Positions 6,419-10,107 of a stretch of DNA of 10,107 nucleotides are shown here, in pieces. Source of the DNA: a bacterium (GTDB lineage: Bacteria > NPL-UPA2 > JAUVJM01); assembly GCA_030596585.1 (NCBI GenBank), contig JAUVJM010000041.1:1-10107 (forward strand), given 5' to 3'. Below the pieces are notes generated by a model. The model was not told where the DNA came from, did not search any database, and was given only the letters and a program-made list of their open reading frames with translations. The position numbers and the translations under genes are program-made. Each line of letters opens with the position of its first letter. Position 1 is the stretch's first letter.

Positions 6419-7554
6419 GAATAGGGTTCATAGAGGATACTCCTCTCCATGGGGGGACACAAATATGGGTAGTTGAAGCGGCAAAAGTTTTTATCGGAAA
6501 GGGACACGATGTAACGGTTCTGACTCCCCATGATACATGGGTGTCGAATGAGTGTAAAAAAACCGGGGCGAAGGTGGTAACATACGATTATGAGAAAGTA
6601 ATAGATGAACCTGCCGGGGAGATGCAAATATGGGGAGATGCACTTAAAGATTGTGATGTTGCCGTATGCACTGTTCACCCGCCCAGAAAAGGTTTTCACT
6701 GTTCTGTTTTCGGCACAAAAGTGATCAAACATTTCAATCTTCCAACTATCCTGGTTCCCAAGACCGGTACTATTGTTCCTGAATATAAAAAAGAATTTTA
6801 CTTCTCTGACTCCTGCATAAATACCCATGTCATCACCATTACCGATTTTGCAAGAAGATATCTTATAGAAGAATACGGATTGCCGGAAGAAAAAGTGGAC
6901 TTAATCTATCAGGGGACGGATATATCATCCTTTACACCGTCACGGGAAATTACAGATAAAGCAAAAGAACTCTACCCTCTTTTTAAAAACAGTTATCCGG
7001 TGATAGGATGCGTGGGATCACTTGAGCGCCGGAAAGGACAATCTGTCCTCTTTGAAGCTCTGAAAAAGATAATAGCAGGTCCTTTCCCCGATATTCATCT
7101 AATGATCGTTGGAGACGGTCCTGACGAAGAGTTGTTGAAAAGAAAAAGAATTGATATGAATCTTGAGGATAATATCACATTCTTTCCGTTTACCAGGGAA
7201 CCGGTCTACACATACGGAAGGATGGACATACTTGCTTTACCCAGCCTCTACAAGGAGGGATTGCCAAATGTGCTCCTTGAAGCAATGGCTATGGGAATAC
7301 CCGTAGTTGCATCGAAGATGGCAGGCGTGCCGGAGTTGGTACTGGACGGGGAAACAGGGTATATGGTCGAACCGGGTCAAGTCGATCAGCTGTCTGGAGG
7401 GTTAATAAAACTTGCCTCCGATAAGGGGAATCTAAAAAAAATCGGAGATGAAGCGAGGGGATATGTCATTTCCAATTTTGATAAAAGGAAACAGTTCGAT
7501 GTTTTTCTTGAATTTTTTGAAAAACTGAAAAAATGTCGGAAAATAGAAAGATAG
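6415..7554 (+). CDS. GT4 family glycosyltransferase (GGT-loop type)
   Basis: This 379-residue GT-B glycosyltransferase opens with MRIGFIEDTPLHGGTQIWV, where GGTQ (13-16) is the nucleotide/acceptor loop of classical GT4 enzymes. The donor domain starts at about 195 with GCVGSLERRKGQ (198-209, diphosphate-binding R206 and K207). It continues with IVGDGPDEELL (231-241) and the EX7E motif E281 and E289 in KEGLPNVLLEAMAMGIPVV, then AGVPELVLDGETGYMV. These motifs differ from the MtfB-like genes at 1346, 2467 and 7579, so it is a different subgroup, probably with another sugar or linkage. The start overlaps the upstream stop (ATGA), with AAGG 7 bases upstream. Its AT-rich codon use matches the 4664 gene and contrasts with the flanks, so the two genes probably arrived together. 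Specificity cannot be inferred. Confidence 0.92.
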   Translation: MRIGFIEDTPLHGGTQIWVVEAAKVFIGKGHDVTVLTPHDTWVSNECKKTGAKVVTYDYEKVIDEPAGEMQIWGDALKDCDVAVCTVHPPRKGFHCSVFGTKVIKHFNLPTILVPKTGTIVPEYKKEFYFSDSCINTHVITITDFARRYLIEEYGLPEEKVDLIYQGTDISSFTPSREITDKAKELYPLFKNSYPVIGCVGSLERRKGQSVLFEALKKIIAGPFPDIHLMIVGDGPDEELLKRKRIDMNLEDNITFFPFTREPVYTYGRMDILALPSLYKEGLPNVLLEAMAMGIPVVASKMAGVPELVLDGETGYMVEPGQVDQLSGGLIKLASDKGNLKKIGDEARGYVISNFDKRKQFDVFLEFFEKLKKCRKIER

Positions 7555-7578
7555 AGCTTCGATAATGGAGTAAGAACA

Positions 7579-8673
7579 ATGCTTCGTATAGCAATTGATG
7601 CCCGGATGATACGTTATTCCGGGATAGGTACATATATCAGGTCTCTTCTCGACGAGTACCGGAAGATGCCGTCTGCCGGTGAGTTCTCCGTATTCGGAGA
7701 CCCTTCTGAGCTTGAGGAATACCAAGCATTCAATGTTCGAAAGCTAACCGTTCCCATATACAGCATTGCCGAGCAATTGCTCCTCCCCCCAAGAATAGGG
7801 AGAGCGGCTATTTTTCATTCTCCTCACTATAATGCGCCTCTTTTCTGCAGGGGGAAACTTGTAGTTACCATCCATGATATTATCCACCTCAGGTTTCCGG
7901 AATATCTTCCTTCAAAAAAAGCTCATCTTTATGCAAGGTACATGCTAAAGGCAGCGGCGAGGAAAGCGGCGAGGCTTATAACAAGCTCCGCGAATACGAG
8001 AGCTGACCTGATTGAACGACTGGATGTCCCTGCTGAGAAAATAAGAGTTATTCCGCTGGGGGTTGACGGGAGATTCCGTGTGATTGAGGATGAGAATTTG
8101 CTTTCCGAATTCAGGGAGAAGTACCGTCTCCCGGAGAGTTTCATTCTGTATGCGGGAAACCTGAAGGCACACAAGAATCTGACAACGCTTCTCAGGGCAT
8201 TCAAGCTTCTCAAAGCGGAGAAGAAGATTGAAGAAACACTGGTTATGACGACTGGGGGCAGTCCCGTCCCCGGGAAATTGGCGAAACAGGTTTTTGATGA
8301 CGGAATGCAGGCGTGGGTCAGGTTCCTGCCGTTTATTCCGGACGATGAGATTCCCCTTCTTTATAACTGCGCCAGCGTTTTCGTTTTTCCTTCTCTCTAT
8401 GAAGGTTTTGGTTTGCCGCCTCTCGAAGCTTTTGCCTGTGGAGTGCCGGTTGTCAGCTCCAATGCGGCGTCTCTCCCGGAAGTGCTGGGCAAAGCAGCTA
8501 TTATGTGTAATCCCGGAGATGTTGAAGCTTTTGCAAATGCGATATGGCGTCTCTTCACGGATTGCTCTCTCAGAGACAAGTTCAAGGCCGAGGGCAGGAA
8601 ACGCGCAGGTCAATTCTCATGGGCTGAGACGGCGAAAAGGACGATATCCGTCTATGGGCTTGCACAAGAATAA
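7579..8673 (+). CDS. GT4 family glycosyltransferase (MtfB-like group), 3' end inside a repeat
   Basis: This 364-residue enzyme is of the same general type as the genes at 1346 and 2467. It opens with MLRIAIDARMIRYSGIGTYI, has FHSPHYNAP at 79-87 and GNLKAHKN at 193-200, and carries the EX7E pair E275 and E283 in YEGFGLPPLEAFACG, then SLPEVLG and the C-terminal FSWAETA helix. In the diphosphate site the Arg of the two upstream genes is His (AHKN instead of PRKN), a substitution that I recall as common in this group. The start is well supported by GGAG (7567-7570), 8 bases before the ATG. The 24-base gap to the previous gene fits one operon. The last codons, including the TAA at 8671-8673, lie inside the left arm of a fold-back repeat, so the final residues (GLAQE) may derive from that element. 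Sugar specificity is unknown. Confidence 0.93.
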   Translation: MLRIAIDARMIRYSGIGTYIRSLLDEYRKMPSAGEFSVFGDPSELEEYQAFNVRKLTVPIYSIAEQLLLPPRIGRAAIFHSPHYNAPLFCRGKLVVTIHDIIHLRFPEYLPSKKAHLYARYMLKAAARKAARLITSSANTRADLIERLDVPAEKIRVIPLGVDGRFRVIEDENLLSEFREKYRLPESFILYAGNLKAHKNLTTLLRAFKLLKAEKKIEETLVMTTGGSPVPGKLAKQVFDDGMQAWVRFLPFIPDDEIPLLYNCASVFVFPSLYEGFGLPPLEAFACGVPVVSSNAASLPEVLGKAAIMCNPGDVEAFANAIWRLFTDCSLRDKFKAEGRKRAGQFSWAETAKRTISVYGLAQE

Positions 8674-8926
8674 GATTGACTTTTGCCGGAGGTGATTTTG
8701 GAGCGAGACAAGGAGCGAAGAGTGTTGCGTAGTCAAAGCGCTACGCAAGGGATGAGCGACGCAGTCGCAGCCCAAAAGCGACCCGGCCCTTCGGGGAGTC
8801 CCATCTTTGGGCCATTGCGGCGTTGCTCCTCGGTTATGTGTCGCAGAGGGCACACTGCCCTCGTCGCGCCTTGCACTGGCCTCAAATCTTGGACTCCAAA
8901 AGTCAATCTTATTCTTGTGCATGCCC
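8656..8926. repeat. 271-bp fold-back element with 30-base terminal inverted repeats
   Basis: The left arm (8656-8685) and right arm (8897-8926) are reverse complements over 30 bases with one mismatch (8660 against 8922). The inner 25 bases (8661-8685 and 8897-8921) match perfectly. Homology between the arms continues inward more loosely: GCCCAAAAG at 8770 faces CTTTGGGC at 8805, and GAGCGACGC faces GCGTTGCTC. The exact centre is CCC-TTCG-GGG (8787-8796), a UUCG tetraloop hairpin, so a transcript would fold into one long imperfect hairpin. The interior is GC-rich, with no convincing gene: the 83-, 135- and 137-residue frames crossing it are low-complexity, Arg-rich by-products. No target-site duplication is evident. 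The element supplies the stop codon of the upstream gene. It could be a MITE-like repeat, a terminator-like structure, or both. Confidence 0.85.
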
Positions 8927-8949
8927 TGTGGTGAAAGTGGATAAAAAGT

Positions 8950-8978
8950 TTCCCTCGCTTGACGAGAAGTTGTATAAT
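8950..8978 (+). promoter_or_regulatory. Possible promoter for the gene at 9011
   Basis: A perfect -10 hexamer TATAAT lies at 8973-8978, 32 bases before the GTG start and just downstream of the fold-back element. At the usual 17-base spacing the -35 position reads TTCCCT, a poor match. A good-looking TTGACG at 8959-8964 is only 8 bases away, too close for normal use. The location is sensible because the fold-back element would hinder read-through from upstream. The call is weak. Confidence 0.3.
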
Positions 8979-9010
8979 TAGAGGCATATCCTGAGATTGA
9001 CGGTGAAACA

Positions 9011-10107
9011 GTGAAAGTTGCCATTGTCCACGATTGGTTAACCGGAATGAGGGGCGGGGAGAGGGTGCTGGAAATCCTCTGCGAGCTGTATCCTGACGCT
9101 CCGATCTATACCCTTTTCTATAATCCGCCGAGGATGAGTAAGGCAATAAATGAGAGAAAAATCAGAACTTCGTTTCTTCAAAAACTGCCGTTTTCTCTCA
9201 GGATGTATCGTAGATATCTTCCCTTGTTTCCCACAGCTGTTGAGCAGTTCGACTTGAGGGAATATGATGTGGTCATAAGCAGCAGTCACTGTGTGGCAAA
9301 GGGGGCTCTGACCACTTCGGATACGCTTCATATATGTTACTGCTATACTCCGCTTCGCTACGCGTGGGACATGTACGAGGAATACTTCGGTAAGGACAGA
9401 GTCGGCTGTGTTGAGAGGAGCATCATCCGGCCGGTTATGAATTACCTGCGGGTATGGGATGTGGCAAGCAGCAGGCGGGTTGATTGCTTTGCTGCGATTT
9501 CCGATAATGTGGCACGCAGAATAGAGAAGTATTACCGCCGTGAGGCTCAGGTTATCCATCCTCCTGTGGATACATCATTCTTTATACCGGGAGATGACCG
9601 GGGCGATTTCTTTCTGGTCGTTTCTGCTATGGTGCCTTACAAAAGAGTTGAGATAGTGGTGGATGCTTTCAACAAGCTTGGTCTTCCTCTCAAGGTAGTT
9701 GGCGGGGGACCTCTGAGAAAGGAAATCCAGAGAAAAGCAAAACGCAATGTTGAATTTCTGGGTGAGGTTTCGGATAATGAACTTCTCAAACTGTATCAAC
9801 GGTGCCGGGCATTGGTCTTTGCAGGAGTTGAGGATTTCGGGATTGCTCCTCTTGAGGTTCAGGCCGCAGGCCGCCCGGTTATTGCCTACGGGCGCGGAGG
9901 GTTCCTTGAGACAGTGGTTGAGGGCAAGACCGGGATATTCTTTAGCGAACAAAGTTCTTTTTCTCTAATAGATGCCGTCGGCAAGTTCCAGAAAATGGAC
10001 TTTGACCCGGAATTAATACGTAACCATGCTCTTCAATTTGATACGAATGTCTTCAAACAGGAAATTCATGATTATGTCGAAAAGAGGTATCAGGAATGGA
10101 CTCGAAA
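9011..10107 (+). CDS. WbaZ-like GT4 mannosyltransferase-type enzyme, 3' truncated by window edge
   Basis: This open frame begins with GTG at 9011 and runs without a stop to the window end (365 residues). The GTG is chosen because it gives the family-typical opening VKVAIVHDWLTGMRGGERVL, with the GGER loop at 15-18. GGTGA at 9002-9006 is a weak ribosome binding site. Further motifs are CYCYTPLRYAWDMYEEYF (109-126), highly characteristic of WbaZ-like O-antigen mannosyltransferases, AAISDNVARRI (161-171), SAMVPYKRV (205-213, diphosphate-binding K211 and R212), VGGGPL (230-235) and the EX7E pair E274 and E282 in VEDFGIAPLEVQAAGRPVIA. Relatives are about 370-390 residues, so only a short tail is missing. 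The enzyme should act on a lipid-linked glycan in the cytoplasm. Mannose as the donor sugar is inferred from the family only. Separation from the previous gene by the fold-back element suggests its own transcription start. Confidence 0.92.
   Translation, partial: MKVAIVHDWLTGMRGGERVLEILCELYPDAPIYTLFYNPPRMSKAINERKIRTSFLQKLPFSLRMYRRYLPLFPTAVEQFDLREYDVVISSSHCVAKGALTTSDTLHICYCYTPLRYAWDMYEEYFGKDRVGCVERSIIRPVMNYLRVWDVASSRRVDCFAAISDNVARRIEKYYRREAQVIHPPVDTSFFIPGDDRGDFFLVVSAMVPYKRVEIVVDAFNKLGLPLKVVGGGPLRKEIQRKAKRNVEFLGEVSDNELLKLYQRCRALVFAGVEDFGIAPLEVQAAGRPVIAYGRGGFLETVVEGKTGIFFSEQSSFSLIDAVGKFQKMDFDPELIRNHALQFDTNVFKQEIHDYVEKRYQEWTR

Noticed and set aside
7945..8613. 222-residue open frame on the minus strand
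   Set aside because: It lies antisense inside a glycosyltransferase with intact GT4 motifs; its translation has no recognisable domain and no ribosome binding site.
8959..8978. TTGACG followed by TATAAT as a sigma70 promoter
   Set aside because: The spacer is only 8 bases, about half of the usual 17, so the two hexamers cannot act together in the normal way.
8617..9146. Minus-strand frames of 135 and 137 residues, and an 83-residue plus frame at 8683-8934
   Set aside because: They span the fold-back repeat and give low-complexity, Arg-, Ser- and Gly-rich translations that follow from the palindrome rather than from coding selection.
9038..9952. Two minus-strand frames (173 and 125 residues)
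   Set aside because: They are antisense to the WbaZ-like gene, whose plus-strand frame shows conserved motifs throughout.

Overview
The window looks like a chromosomal stretch from a Gram-negative (diderm) bacterium of roughly balanced GC content. The evidence is the tail of a type II secretion (Gsp) operon running straight into a surface-polysaccharide glycosyltransferase cluster. Palindromic repeats of the kind found in Desulfobacterota, Nitrospirota and Proteobacteria are also present. No marker gene fixes the phylum, so this placement is tentative.

Layout: (1) Positions 1-1342 hold the 3' part of a gspL-like gene and a complete gspM-like gene, joined by a 4-base ATGA overlap. (2) Positions 1346-3576 hold two GT4 glycosyltransferase genes that are similar to each other and coupled by another ATGA overlap. 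The first starts 3 bases after gspM, so secretion and sugar-transfer genes appear to share one transcript. (3) Positions 3577-3762 hold a compound palindromic repeat between convergent genes. (4) Positions 3763-4511, minus strand, hold a HAD-superfamily hydrolase. Its catalytic motif I lies upstream of any usable in-frame start, which points to a one-base frameshift near the 5' end. (5) Positions 4512-4663 form a divergent regulatory region with a promoter-like site for each direction. (6) Positions 4664-8673 hold three co-directional glycosyltransferases. The first two (4664-7554) are visibly AT-richer and of different GT4 subtypes from their neighbours, and look like an inserted module. (7) Positions 8656-8926 hold a 271-bp fold-back element with near-perfect 30-base terminal inverted repeats and a UUCG tetraloop at its exact centre. 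It overlaps the stop codon of the upstream gene. (8) From 9011 to the window edge runs a WbaZ-like GT4 gene with a GTG start, cut off by the window end.

Taken together, the six glycosyltransferases probably build the repeat unit of an O-antigen, capsule or exopolysaccharide, each adding one sugar at the cytoplasmic face of the inner membrane. No flippase, polymerase, initiating transferase or sugar-nucleotide synthesis gene is in the window, so the polymer type is unknown. I found no CRISPR array, tRNA, rRNA, transposase gene or clearly new multi-gene system. The most notable items are the fold-back element, the broken 5' end of the HAD gene, the AT-rich glycosyltransferase pair with its unusually long 584-residue member, and the joining of the Gsp operon to the glycosyltransferases.
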